Positions 20,094 to 27,835 of a stretch of 64,000 nt of DNA are shown here, in pieces. Location: assembly GCA_023910605.1 (NCBI GenBank), contig JAAVVV010000001.1:1602698-1666697 (forward strand). Direction: 5' to 3'. The notes beneath the pieces are model-generated. The model saw nothing but the letters and a program-made list of their open reading frames with translations, searched no databases and was not told where the DNA came from. Each line of letters opens with the position of its first letter. The stretch's first letter is position 1. The DNA comes from Bosea sp. (in: a-proteobacteria). GTDB taxonomy: Bacteria > Pseudomonadota > Alphaproteobacteria > Rhizobiales > Beijerinckiaceae. The position numbers and the translations under genes were made by a program.

Positions 20094-20336
20094 ATGACCG
20101 CGAGGATTCCTGCTGGTGCAGTTGAGGCCCCGGACACGTTGCTCGACGCTATGACCGCAGCTCATAAGCGTGCAGACGCATTTTACGCAAAGCCAAACCA
20201 GACCTTGATTGATCGCATGTCTGCCAAAGAATGGAACGATGCGCTTTTGAACGAACCATCTTTGGTTTCAGACCAAGAGGGCATGGATTGCGCTGACGGG
20301 TATGATGATTGCGAGGAAATGCACCACGCTGCATAG
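20094..20336 (+). CDS. Small acidic hypothetical protein downstream of the GNAT-like gene
   Basis: 80-residue protein MTARIPAGAVEAPDTLLDAM through SAKEWNDALLNEPSL to an acidic end rich in Asp/Glu/His. It starts one base after the stop of the interrupted GNAT-like gene, behind a perfect Shine-Dalgarno sequence (AAGGAGGTG at 20081-20089), so the two form an operon module. AT-rich base use sets it apart from neighbouring GTA genes. No family is recognised. The pairing suggests a partner of the GNAT-like protein, for instance in a toxin-antitoxin-like unit, but this is speculation. Confidence 0.7.
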   Translation: MTARIPAGAVEAPDTLLDAMTAAHKRADAFYAKPNQTLIDRMSAKEWNDALLNEPSLVSDQEGMDCADGYDDCEEMHHAA

Positions 20337-20363
20337 AAGCTAGCTGCGTTGATTAAAATTTTG

Positions 20364-20389
20364 AAAGCCCGCCTCTCCGGCGGGCTTTT
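20364..20389 (+). terminator. Intrinsic terminator between cargo module and portal gene
   Basis: GCCCGCC (20367-20373), loop TCTCC, GGCGGGC (20379-20385), followed by TTTT and preceded by AAA. It lies 21 bp before the portal start. The right arm and tail, GGCGGGCTTTTCGTTTGAG, recur almost exactly at 21878-21897. Confidence 0.8.
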
Positions 20390-20409
20390 CGTTTGAGGAA
20401 ACCCCACAC

Positions 20410-21645
20410 ATGCCTAATCTCTTCTCCGGCTGGCTCTCGCGGGCGCGCGCTCCTGTGCCTGAAGCAAAGCGCTCGCGCACAGCGCCCCTGATCGCGTTGC
20501 AGCGCCATGGCCGGGCGCTGTGGACCCCGCGCGATTACGGCGCGCTGGCCCGCGAGGGCTACCAGACCAATGCCATCGTGCATCGCTGCGTGCGGCTTGT
20601 GGCGGAAAGCGCCGCCCAGCTTGCGCTCAGCGTGCGCGTCGATGGAGCAGAGGCCTCCGGCCATCCGCTGCAGGCTCTGCTGGTGCGGCCGAACCCGAAC
20701 CAGGCCGCAGGCGCCTTCCTCGAGACGGTCTATGGCCACCTGCTCCTGTCGGGCAACGCCTATGTCGAGGCGGTCTCGCTCGATGCCGATGTGCGGGAGC
20801 TGCATGCGCTGCGCCCCGACCGGATGCGCGTAGTGCCCGGCCCCGATGGCTGGGCGGAGGCCCATGACTACACCGTGGGCGGCCAGACCGTGCGCTTCCG
20901 CCAGGATGGGGATGGCCTGCCGCCGATCCTGCACCTGACGCTGTTCCATCCACTCGATGATCACTACGGGCTGTCGCCGATGGAGGCGGCCGCCCGCGCG
21001 CTCGACACCCACAATGCTGCCGGCATGTGGAACAAGGCGCTGCTCGACAATGCGGCCCGCCCCTCCGGCGCGCTGGTCTATGCCGGGCCTGACGGCGCGA
21101 CGCTGACGGATGCGCAGTTCGAGAGGTTGAAGGCCGAGCTTGAGGATGGCTTCCAGGGTTCGCGCAATGCCGGCAGGCCCCTCCTGCTGGAGGGCGGCCT
21201 CGACTGGAAGCCGCTATCGCTGAGCCCCAAGGACATGGATTTCATCGAGGCCAAGGCCGCCGCCGCCCGCGAGATCGCGCTCGCCTACGGCGTGCCGCCG
21301 CTGCTGCTCGGGCTGCCGGGGGACTCGACCCACGCCAACTATGCAGAAGCCAACCGCGCCCTCTGGCGGCAGACGGTGATCCCGCTCGTCAGGCGCACGC
21401 TGGGCTCGATGGCCGGCTGGCTGGAGACAGCCTATGGCGCGCGCATCGAAATCGAGCCCGACCTCGACGCGATCGAGGAACTGGCGGAGGACCGCGAGAA
21501 GCTCTGGCGCCGCGTGCTGGCGGCCGGGGACCTGCTGACCGAGGCCGAGAAACGTGAGGCGCTGGGATATCCGCCTGTCAAACCGACCACCGCCGGGGAG
21601 GCGAACGGCCATGGAGACTCTTCTCGAACGCTTCGCCGAGAATAG
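20410..21645 (+). CDS. HK97-family phage/GTA portal protein
   Basis: Dodecameric portal through which DNA enters the capsid (RcGTA g3). Diagnostic segments are YQTNAIVHRCVRLVAESAAQ near residue 50, ALLVRPNPNQAAGAFLETVY, LSGNAYVEAVSLDADVRELH, HPLDDHYGLSPMEAAARALD and ALAYGVPPLLLGLPGDSTHA. Length 411 aa is standard. The start ATG at 20410 sits just after the terminator hairpin. In canonical GTA clusters the portal directly follows the terminase; here about 1.85 kb of AT-rich cargo and an IS intervene. Confidence 0.95.
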   Translation: MPNLFSGWLSRARAPVPEAKRSRTAPLIALQRHGRALWTPRDYGALAREGYQTNAIVHRCVRLVAESAAQLALSVRVDGAEASGHPLQALLVRPNPNQAAGAFLETVYGHLLLSGNAYVEAVSLDADVRELHALRPDRMRVVPGPDGWAEAHDYTVGGQTVRFRQDGDGLPPILHLTLFHPLDDHYGLSPMEAAARALDTHNAAGMWNKALLDNAARPSGALVYAGPDGATLTDAQFERLKAELEDGFQGSRNAGRPLLLEGGLDWKPLSLSPKDMDFIEAKAAAAREIALAYGVPPLLLGLPGDSTHANYAEANRALWRQTVIPLVRRTLGSMAGWLETAYGARIEIEPDLDAIEELAEDREKLWRRVLAAGDLLTEAEKREALGYPPVKPTTAGEANGHGDSSRTLRRE

Positions 21646-21793
21646 CGACATCGGCCACATCGCGCTTCTGTTCTGGGCCGTGGGCGCCTCGATGCTGCTT
21701 ACGCGCACCTTGAAGCATCTGGCGGCGGCCAACCGCCGCTTCGACGAGTTCGTCAGGGAATTGGCGCGCTTCAACCAGCGCCACAAAAGCTGA
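21611..21793 (+). CDS. Small GTA membrane protein
   Basis: Predicted 60-aa protein METLLERFAENSDIGHIALL with one hydrophobic segment (HIALLFWAVGASMLLT) and a basic C-terminal helix. Its start lies inside the end of the portal gene (35-bp overlap), as for the small gene between portal and protease in alphaproteobacterial GTA clusters. Function is unknown; membrane localisation is inferred from the single predicted helix. Confidence 0.75.
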   Translation: METLLERFAENSDIGHIALLFWAVGASMLLTRTLKHLAAANRRFDEFVRELARFNQRHKS

Positions 21794-21853
21794 CGAGTCC
21801 GAGGCCCGGCGCCGCGCGCCACCCGCCCAAACCACAACGAGGGAGCTGACAAG

Positions 21854-22105
21854 ATGACACCGGACCGCCCGCCGCAAGGCGGGCTTTTTCGTTTGAGCGG
21901 CCCCGTGCCGCCTGCCGAGCGCAAGGAGAATGAGCGCGCCGAAGCGCATGACGCCATCCGCCATTTCGTGCGCGTTCTGGAACGGCTCGACCGCGACGTG
22001 CAGCGCCTCGGGCTTTCGCCGCAGCGCAGCGCGCGCCCGCGCTCCGTTGCAGGCAGCGCCGAAGCGGCGCCAGGGCCGCGCCCATCAAGGGCGAAGCCGC
22101 GATGA
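21854..22105 (+). CDS. Hypothetical GTA protein (g3.5 position)
   Basis: 83 residues, MTPDRPPQGGLFRLSG, with a central helix DAIRHFVRVLERLDRDVQRL and a Pro/Arg/Ala-rich tail. GAGGGAG precedes the ATG and the stop overlaps the prohead protease ATG (ATGA), typical of an operon gene. Oddly, an intrinsic terminator hairpin lies within its first codons, so the functional start may be later or expression may be limited. No domain recognised. Confidence 0.55.
   Translation: MTPDRPPQGGLFRLSGPVPPAERKENERAEAHDAIRHFVRVLERLDRDVQRLGLSPQRSARPRSVAGSAEAAPGPRPSRAKPR
21867..21889 (+). terminator. Second copy of the GCCCGCC terminator inside the head module
   Basis: GCCCGCC (21867-21873), loop GCAA, GGCGGGC (21878-21884), TTTTT. 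The right arm and following CGTTTGAG match the terminator at 20364-20389, so the two are copies. It lies downstream of the small membrane gene and overlaps the start of the next small ORF, and would reduce read-through into protease and capsid genes unless antitermination occurs. Confidence 0.7.
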
Positions 22106-22635
22106 GGAGCCCCCGTCAAGCCCATTTCGCAGTTCGGCCCTGGCTCGAGGCGAAGAGCCACCCGGAGCCCCGCATGCGGATCGATGCCGCCGGCCAGTTC
22201 GAGGGCTATGCCAGCCTTTTCGGCCTGCCCGACCTTGGCAAGGATGTCGTGGAGCCCGGCGCCTTCGCCCGCTCGCTGGCAAGGCGCGGACCCTCCGGCA
22301 TCAGGCTGCTCTGGCAGCATGACCCCGGCCAGCCGATCGGCCGCTGGCTGCTGCTGCGCGAGGATGAGCGCGGCCTGTTCGTGCGGGGCCGGCTTTCCGA
22401 TGGCGTGGCCCGCGCCCGGGAGACGCTGGCCCTGATGCGGGAGGGTGCGATCGACGGGCTGTCGATCGGATTCCGCACCGTCAAGGCCCGCACCGATCCG
22501 CGCACCGGCCATCGCCGGCTGCATGAAATCGACCTTTGGGAAATCTCCATCGTGACCTTCCCGCTTCTGCCTCAGGCGCGCGTCTCTGCGGTCAAGGCCG
22601 CGTGCCGCCCCTGTGCCGGGCCAGCCCACGCCTGA
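22102..22635 (+). CDS. HK97-family prohead (capsid maturation) protease
   Basis: Cleaves the capsid N-terminal scaffold during head assembly (RcGTA g4). Visible motifs: FEGYASLFGLPDLGKDVVEP, the catalytic His in LLWQHDPGQPIGRW, and the catalytic Ser in GAIDGLSIGFRTVKAR, followed by HEIDLWEISIVTFPLLPQA. At 177 aa it is of usual size. Directly upstream of the capsid gene, as expected. Confidence 0.95.
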   Translation: MRSPRQAHFAVRPWLEAKSHPEPRMRIDAAGQFEGYASLFGLPDLGKDVVEPGAFARSLARRGPSGIRLLWQHDPGQPIGRWLLLREDERGLFVRGRLSDGVARARETLALMREGAIDGLSIGFRTVKARTDPRTGHRRLHEIDLWEISIVTFPLLPQARVSAVKAACRPCAGPAHA

Positions 22636-22692
22636 GCGTGGCAACCCGAACCCCTGTTGTGTCCCTCCACCAACCCTCAAGGAGCCTGCCCA

Positions 22693-23946
22693 ATGGACAG
22701 CCTGTCCCAACCTGCCGCCGCCCCTGAAGCCAAGGCCCATCTGGGCGAGGCCGGCGAAGCCTATCGCGAGCTGAGGAACGCCTTCGAGGCCTTCCGCGAG
22801 ACCAACGACCAGCGCCTGCACGAGATCGAGCAGCGCTCCAGCGCCGATGTCCTGCTCGACGAGAAGCTGGCGCGGATCGACGATGCGCTCGACGAGCACA
22901 AGCGACGCATGGACCGCCTCGCTCTGGGCAACCGCCGCCCTGCGCTGGATGGCGCGTCACGTCGCGACGAGGGCCGCTCCGCCGAGCGCAAGGCCAGCTT
23001 CGATGCCTATGTGCGGCGCGGAGAGGTGGCCGGGCCTGGCCTTGAGGGCAAGGCGCTGTCGGTCGGCTCCGGCCCCGATGGCGGCTTCGTCGCCCCGGCC
23101 GAGGTCGAGGGCGAGATCCTGCGACGGCTGGCGAACCTGTCGCCGATGCGCAGCCTCGCCACCGTCCGCTCGATTTCTGCGGGGACCTACCGCGCGGCCT
23201 TCTCAGTCACAGGCCCGGCATCGGGCTGGGTGGGGGAGACTGCGGCGCGGCCCGAGACGGCCTCGCAGCAGCTCTCCGAGCTCGTCTTTCCGGCCATGGA
23301 GCTTTACGCCATGCCCTCGGCCACGCAGTCCATTCTGGACGACGCGCTGGTGGATGTCGATGCCTGGGTTGCGGAAGAGGTGGAGACGGTATTCGCCGAG
23401 CAGGAAAGCGCCGCCTTCCTCACCGGAAACGGCACGACCCAGCCGCGCGGCGTGCTCACCGCGCCCGTGGTGGCGGATGCGAGCTGGAGCTGGGGCAACA
23501 TCGGCGTCCTCAACACCGGCGCGGCCGGCGCCTTCTCGGGGTCCAATCCGTCTGATGTCCTGATCGATCTGGTTTACGCCTTGCGCACCGGCTACCGCCA
23601 GAACGGCGCCTTCCTCATGAACCGCCGCACGCAGAGCACGATCCGGCGCTTCCGCGACTCCGCCGGCAACTACATCTGGACGCCGCCGGCCGGCGTCGGC
23701 CAGCCCGCCACGCTGATGAACTTTCCCGTGGCCGAGGCCGAGGCGATGCCGGCCGTCGCCGCCAACTCCGTCTCGGTCCTGTTCGGCGACTTCCGGCGCG
23801 GCTACCTGATCGTGGACCGGGCAGGTGTGCGCATCCTGCGCGATCCGTATTCCGCCAAGCCGTATGTGCTGTTTTATACCACCAAGAGGGTGGGTGGCGG
23901 CATTCAGGACTTCGCCGCGATCAAGGGCCTGCGCTTCGCAGCCTGA
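22693..23946 (+). CDS. HK97-fold major capsid protein
   Basis: Main shell protein (RcGTA g5). The N-terminal roughly 115 residues are a charged coiled-coil delta domain (ELRNAFEAFRETNDQRLHEI) expected to be removed by the protease. The HK97 fold follows, with GSGPDGGFVAPAEVEGEIL, GWVGETAARPETASQQLSEL, AQEVDTVFAEQESAAFLTGN-like insertion loop residues and the C-terminal KRVGGGIQDFAAIKGLRFAA. Length 417 aa is standard. ATG 22693 has AAGGAG upstream; the frame to 22657 is not used. Its stop lies 6 bp from the stop of a convergent protease gene. Confidence 0.95.
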   Translation: MDSLSQPAAAPEAKAHLGEAGEAYRELRNAFEAFRETNDQRLHEIEQRSSADVLLDEKLARIDDALDEHKRRMDRLALGNRRPALDGASRRDEGRSAERKASFDAYVRRGEVAGPGLEGKALSVGSGPDGGFVAPAEVEGEILRRLANLSPMRSLATVRSISAGTYRAAFSVTGPASGWVGETAARPETASQQLSELVFPAMELYAMPSATQSILDDALVDVDAWVAEEVETVFAEQESAAFLTGNGTTQPRGVLTAPVVADASWSWGNIGVLNTGAAGAFSGSNPSDVLIDLVYALRTGYRQNGAFLMNRRTQSTIRRFRDSAGNYIWTPPAGVGQPATLMNFPVAEAEAMPAVAANSVSVLFGDFRRGYLIVDRAGVRILRDPYSAKPYVLFYTTKRVGGGIQDFAAIKGLRFAA

Positions 23947-23952
23947 GCCGCC

Positions 23953-24885
23953 TCAGCCGCCGCCCTGCTGCCGGACCGGCAATGTGTTCGGCAGCGGGGA
24001 GCGCAGGGGACGGCGCGCGCCTGCCTCGGGCGGCGCGGCGGGCCGGGCGGACGGCTCCTCCGGCATCTTTGCGAGCAGGTCGGCGCGGGAGTTGATCCAG
24101 TCCAGATGCGGGGCGACGGGGGTGATGGCGGTGTAGCCGCCGCATACCCTGCGCACCCTCTGGTTGGTCGGCCCGCTCGACCAGCTGACCACGCCGACGA
24201 GTTCGTTCGAGTCCGGCCCCCCGCGTGTGATGGGCCCGCCTGAATCGCCGCGGCAGGCGCCGGCTCCCGGTGCCTGCCCTAGGTTGTTCATGTCCACGGC
24301 CACCACGACGCTGTTGCTCGACGTGTAGGACCCGGCCGACATCAGCCGGCTCTGCCGAAGCGTCCGGGCTGTCTGCCGCCTGTCCTCCTGGCCAAGGCCG
24401 AATCCTGCGATGGTCAGGGGCTCGCCCGTGCCCAGCTCGCCGCCCATGGTTACGGGCTGTGTGCCCTGCGGCAGCGCCTCGGCCAGCCGCAGCAGCGCCA
24501 GATCCACGCCGGGCTGGGTGCTCGGCGTGCGGCCCGGCAGGAAGGTCTCGTGCGCCACGACATGCGTCACGCCGATGCTGCGCCGGCGCATCCCAGCGTC
24601 GAGCGCGACGATGCTGAAGCGTCCGTCCACGAGCACGCAATGGGCTGCGGTGAGGATGATGCGCGGGCTCAGCACCACGCCGGTGCAAAGCTCGCCCTTG
24701 CTGCTCTCCACCTTCACGGTCCAGCGGCGCGCCTGATCGGAGGCGCGCACCAGATCGCCGCCCACGATGGCGCTGGCGGGCTGCGGCAGCGCGCCGGCAA
24801 GCATGAGGGCGGCGCTGAAGGCCACAAAATGGGCGCCGGCCTTGCGGCCATGCCTGTGCTGCGTGATCCGGTTCATCGCCTTCAT
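23953..24885 (-). CDS. Secreted trypsin-like serine protease (S1), antisense inside GTA cluster
   Basis: The N-terminus has a signal peptide (FVAFSAALMLAGALPQPASA) leading directly into IVGGDLVRASDQ, the trypsin activation-type N-terminus. The triad is LTAAHCVLVDG (His), PGVDLALLRLAEAL (Asp) and GACRGDSGGPITRGG (Ser). Length about 310 aa, with a Pro/Arg-rich tail after the catalytic domain. ATG at 24885 or 24876. It faces against the GTA genes, sits between capsid and connector where GTA clusters have no such gene, and is followed by a second S1 gene; co-transcription of the pair is likely. Target unknown. Confidence 0.9.
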   Translation of the reverse strand: MKAMNRITQHRHGRKAGAHFVAFSAALMLAGALPQPASAIVGGDLVRASDQARRWTVKVESSKGELCTGVVLSPRIILTAAHCVLVDGRFSIVALDAGMRRRSIGVTHVVAHETFLPGRTPSTQPGVDLALLRLAEALPQGTQPVTMGGELGTGEPLTIAGFGLGQEDRRQTARTLRQSRLMSAGSYTSSNSVVVAVDMNNLGQAPGAGACRGDSGGPITRGGPDSNELVGVVSWSSGPTNQRVRRVCGGYTAITPVAPHLDWINSRADLLAKMPEEPSARPAAPPEAGARRPLRSPLPNTLPVRQQGGG

Positions 24886-24947
24886 TTTGTTCCAGCGCCG
24901 CCGGCGCGTCCAGCGTCCCCGCGCCGCCCTGGTGAAAATGCCACCTC

Positions 24948-25703
24948 TCAGCGCCAGTTCGCGCTGCGAGACCAGCGCGCCAGGCTGACGTCGATCCACT
25001 CGCGCTGCGCGCCGAGCAGCGCGCCCTGGGTGAGATCGCCGCAGGACCTGCCGCCTGTGCCGACCGACCAGGTCATGATCGCAGCTACGCCGCCCTCGGA
25101 ATCGATCATGGGCCCCCCTGAATCGCCCTGGCAACCGCCGGAGCCTGCGGGGCCACGCGCCCACAGCAGGATGCGGCTCGGCCCATAGGGCGTGGCCACG
25201 TCGAGCCGGACCGAGCGCCATGTGCCGGTGCTGGAGGCCACGCCCTCGCGGCCGAGCCCATAGCCTGCCACGGTCACGCGGCCCTCCGGCGCGGCGGCGC
25301 TCAGCGTCGCGGCCTCGAAGCGCCCGGGCAAGGGCGCGGGCAGCTTCACGAGCGCAAGGTCGATCGAGCGCTTGCGCTCCTTCACGGCATTGGCCCGGTA
25401 GCCCGGATGGCGCTGGACCGCCTGGGTTTCGAGCAGAACAGGCTGGCCCGTCTCGCGATAATGCACCCTGAGCTGGGCTCCCTGCGGCACGCAGTGCGCC
25501 GCCGTCAGGATGACGTCGGGCGCCACCACCACCCCGGTGCAGACGCCGCCCCGGTCATGCAGCACCATCACCGCCGACGCATCGAGCGGCCCGCCCGTCT
25601 GGCCGCCGACGATTCCCTGCGCCGTGCCGGCCCACCCCGCCAGCAGCAGCGCCGCGCCCAGGCGCAGGCCGAACCGCAACCGTGTTTTTGCCGAGGACAT
25701 CAT
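24948..25703 (-). CDS. Second secreted trypsin-like serine protease (S1), antisense inside GTA cluster
   Basis: Signal peptide LRLGAALLLAGWAGTAQG then IVGGQTGGPLDASAVMVL. Triad: LTAAHCVPQGA (His), RSIDLALVKLPAPL (Asp), GGCQGDSGGPMIDSEGG (Ser). About 251 aa with the ATG ATG pair at 25703/25700; the open frame extends to 25760. Its start codon interlocks with the divergent connector ATG at 25702 (CATCATG), so no dedicated promoter space exists between them. Moderately similar to its neighbour, so probably an old tandem duplication or co-acquired pair. Confidence 0.9.
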   Translation of the reverse strand: MMSSAKTRLRFGLRLGAALLLAGWAGTAQGIVGGQTGGPLDASAVMVLHDRGGVCTGVVVAPDVILTAAHCVPQGAQLRVHYRETGQPVLLETQAVQRHPGYRANAVKERKRSIDLALVKLPAPLPGRFEAATLSAAAPEGRVTVAGYGLGREGVASSTGTWRSVRLDVATPYGPSRILLWARGPAGSGGCQGDSGGPMIDSEGGVAAIMTWSVGTGGRSCGDLTQGALLGAQREWIDVSLARWSRSANWR

Positions 25704-26271
25704 GAGCCCCATCCTGATCGCGCCACCTGCCGTCGAGCCCGTCTCGCTGGCCGACGCCAAGCTCTATCTCAGGATCGACGGTCCTGACGAGGATGAACTG
25801 CTGCGCGCGCTGATCACCGCTTCGCGCCTGCTGATCGAGGCGGCGAGCGGCCGGCTGATGATCGCGCAGACATGGCGTCTCGTGCTGGGCGCCTGGCCGG
25901 CAGGCGGCGCGCTCAGGCTGCCCTTTGCACCCGTCGCGTCGATCGCAGCCGCGCGCACCTTCGATGCGGTGGGAACGGCGACGCCCGTGCCGGCGGGGGT
26001 GCTGTCGCTGATGCCGAACACGGACCCGGCCGTGCTGCGGCTTGACGCATCGCCGCCAGAGCCCGGCCGCCGCCAGTCCGGCATCGAGATCGATCTGGTC
26101 TGCGGCTTCGGGCCGGCTGCGGCCGATGTGCCCGCGCCCCTGCGCCAGGCCATGCTGCGGCTCGTCGCGCGCTGGTTCGAGAACCGGGGCGACGATGCCC
26201 AGGGCACCGAGGCGCGTCTGCCTGCCGATGTCATGGCGCTGATCGCGCCCTATCGCCGCGCGAGGCTCTGA
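25702..26271 (+). CDS. Phage head-tail connector protein (GTA g6, HK97 gp6-like)
   Basis: Forms the adaptor ring below the portal. The N-terminal segment VEPVSLADAKLYLRIDGPDE with EDELLRALITASRLLIEAAS is characteristic of the gp6-like head-tail connector family, and the C-terminal part includes LRQAMLRLVARWFENRG. 189 aa, usual. The ATG at 25702 shares two bases with the start codon of the antisense S1 protease. Transcripts reaching it from the capsid gene must cross 1.75 kb of antisense protease genes. Confidence 0.88.
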   Translation: MSPILIAPPAVEPVSLADAKLYLRIDGPDEDELLRALITASRLLIEAASGRLMIAQTWRLVLGAWPAGGALRLPFAPVASIAAARTFDAVGTATPVPAGVLSLMPNTDPAVLRLDASPPEPGRRQSGIEIDLVCGFGPAAADVPAPLRQAMLRLVARWFENRGDDAQGTEARLPADVMALIAPYRRARL

Positions 26272-26273
26272 GC

Positions 26274-26615
26274 ATGGCAAGGAACCGCAGTGCATCCCGG
26301 ATCGGCTCGGCCCGCCGCCGCCTCACGCTCGAACAGCCTGTCCTCATCGCGGACGATGCGGGAGGCTGGGCCACCACGCACCAGCCGGTCGCGTTGGTCT
26401 GGGCGCAATTGCTCTGGCGCGGCGGGGAGGAGCGAAGGCTCGCCGGCCGGCCCGAACAGGCTGCCCGTCATGAGGTCAGCTTCCGCTGGCGAGCGGGCGT
26501 CACCGCCGGAATGCGCCTCATCGGAGCGGACATGACGCTCGGCATCGTTTCGGCGGGCGATCCCGACGGCACGCGCCGCCGCCTTGTCTGCCTCTGCGAG
26601 GAGATCAAGCCATGA
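26274..26615 (+). CDS. Phage head closure / head-tail adaptor protein (GTA g7)
   Basis: 113-aa small beta-rich protein typical of the head-tail joining family, with PVALVWAQLLWRGGEERRLA, HEVSFRWRAGVTAGMRL and RRRLVCLCEEIKP. Starts 2 bp after the connector gene and overlaps the next gene by 4 bp. Assigned by family resemblance and position. Confidence 0.85.
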   Translation: MARNRSASRIGSARRRLTLEQPVLIADDAGGWATTHQPVALVWAQLLWRGGEERRLAGRPEQAARHEVSFRWRAGVTAGMRLIGADMTLGIVSAGDPDGTRRRLVCLCEEIKP

Positions 26616-27022
26616 TGGATGCCGTGATCGCCCTTCGCCGGGTCATCCAGGCCCGCCTTGTAGCGGACGCGGAGCTGGGCGCGTTGCTTGGCGGCCCGCG
26701 CCTCTATGACGAGCCGCCGCGCGCCGCCTCCGGCCCCTACATCGTCCATGGCGATGTCGAGGCCCGGGACTGGTCGACCGGCACCGAGGAGGGCTGCGAG
26801 CAGGCCCTGTCCTTCGTCGTCTGGGCAGGCAGCGGTGGCGAGACGGCCGCTGCCCTCACGATCGCGGCGCGCCTTGCCGCCCTGCTGCACGACGCGCCGC
26901 TCAGTCCGGCCGGTCACCGGCTCGTGCAGATCCGCCAGACCGGCCTCGACCTCAAGCGCGACGCCCGCACCGGGCTTTCCAGCGCGACGGTGCGCCTGCG
27001 CTGCGTCACCGAACGCCTCTGA
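26612..27022 (+). CDS. DUF3168 tail terminator-like protein (GTA g8)
   Basis: 136 aa. DUF3168 features are the N-terminal helix DAVIALRRVIQARLVADAEL, the PRLYDEPPRAASGPYIVHGD segment, the central EEGCEQALSFVVWAGSGGE and SSATVRLRCVTERL at the end. Members cap the tail tube. The ATG overlaps the preceding stop (ATGA-type). Confidence 0.88.
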   Translation: MMDAVIALRRVIQARLVADAELGALLGGPRLYDEPPRAASGPYIVHGDVEARDWSTGTEEGCEQALSFVVWAGSGGETAAALTIAARLAALLHDAPLSPAGHRLVQIRQTGLDLKRDARTGLSSATVRLRCVTERL

Positions 27023-27043
27023 CCCTCAGGAAAGGACAAAGCC

Positions 27044-27454
27044 ATGACAGCCCAACGCGGCCGGGACCTGCTGCTGCGCCTCGAAAACACGCCCGGAACC
27101 TTCACCACCGTTGCTGGCCTGCGGGCGCGGCAAATCGCCTTCAACGCCGAGGCAGTGGACATCACCCATGCCGAATCGAGCGGCCGCTGGCGCGAATTGC
27201 TCGCCGGGGCCGGGATGCGTCGTGCAGCGATCTCGGGCGCGGGCGTGTTCCGCGACGAGGCGTCCCATGCGCTGGTGCGCCAGATATTCTTCGATGGCGA
27301 CATTCGCGCCTGGCAGCTGGTGATCCCCGATTTCGGCCGCGTGCAGGGGCTGTTCCAGCTCTCCACGCTCGAATATCGCGGCGAACATGCGGCCGAGGTC
27401 ACGTTTGAGCTTTCGCTCGATTCCGCCGGCGCGCTCACTTTCACGGCGATCTGA
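27044..27454 (+). CDS. Phage major tail protein, TP901-1 family (GTA g9)
   Basis: Tail tube protein, 136 aa. The start MTAQRGRDLLLRLENTPGTF, followed by FNAEAVDITHAESSGRWREL and ending LEYRGEHAAEVTFELSLDSA, matches the pattern of GTA tail tube proteins. Good ribosome binding site (AGGAAAGGA) upstream. Lies between the tail terminator and gp10 genes as in RcGTA. Confidence 0.9.
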   Translation: MTAQRGRDLLLRLENTPGTFTTVAGLRARQIAFNAEAVDITHAESSGRWRELLAGAGMRRAAISGAGVFRDEASHALVRQIFFDGDIRAWQLVIPDFGRVQGLFQLSTLEYRGEHAAEVTFELSLDSAGALTFTAI

Positions 27455-27457
27455 GCC

Positions 27458-27835
27458 ATGGCGAACCGGCATCGCGGGGAAATCCCGCTCGAAATCGGCG
27501 GCCGACGCCTCAGCCTGCGCCTCACCCTTGGCGGCCTCGCCGAACTGGAGGACGCGATGGGCGCAGGCGATCTTGCCGGATTGGCGGAGCGCTTCGGCGC
27601 GGGCCGGCTCGGCGCGCGCGACATCATCGGCCTGTTGCGCATCGGCCTGCACGGCGCGGGCCATCAGTTGTCCGACGCCGACATCGCGGCACTTGGGCTT
27701 CAAGATGGCCTCGGGCCCGTGATCGGCGCCATCGCGGCCCTGCTGGTCGCGACCTTCGGGGATGAAGGCGAAGCCGCCGTCACCGCGGAGGCAGCAGGCG
27801 TGGCCGCTCGCAGGGACCCCTGCAACAACCCTTGA
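27458..27835 (+). CDS. Gene transfer agent family protein gp10
   Basis: 125 aa with HRGEIPLEIGGRRLSLRLTL, GGLAELEDAMGAGDLAGLAE and ARDIIGLLRIGLHGAG, the pattern of the GTA_gp10 family (tail assembly chaperone-like). Directly follows the major tail gene and its stop overlaps the next TTG start, a classical arrangement for tail chaperones. Confidence 0.9.
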   Translation: MANRHRGEIPLEIGGRRLSLRLTLGGLAELEDAMGAGDLAGLAERFGAGRLGARDIIGLLRIGLHGAGHQLSDADIAALGLQDGLGPVIGAIAALLVATFGDEGEAAVTAEAAGVAARRDPCNNP

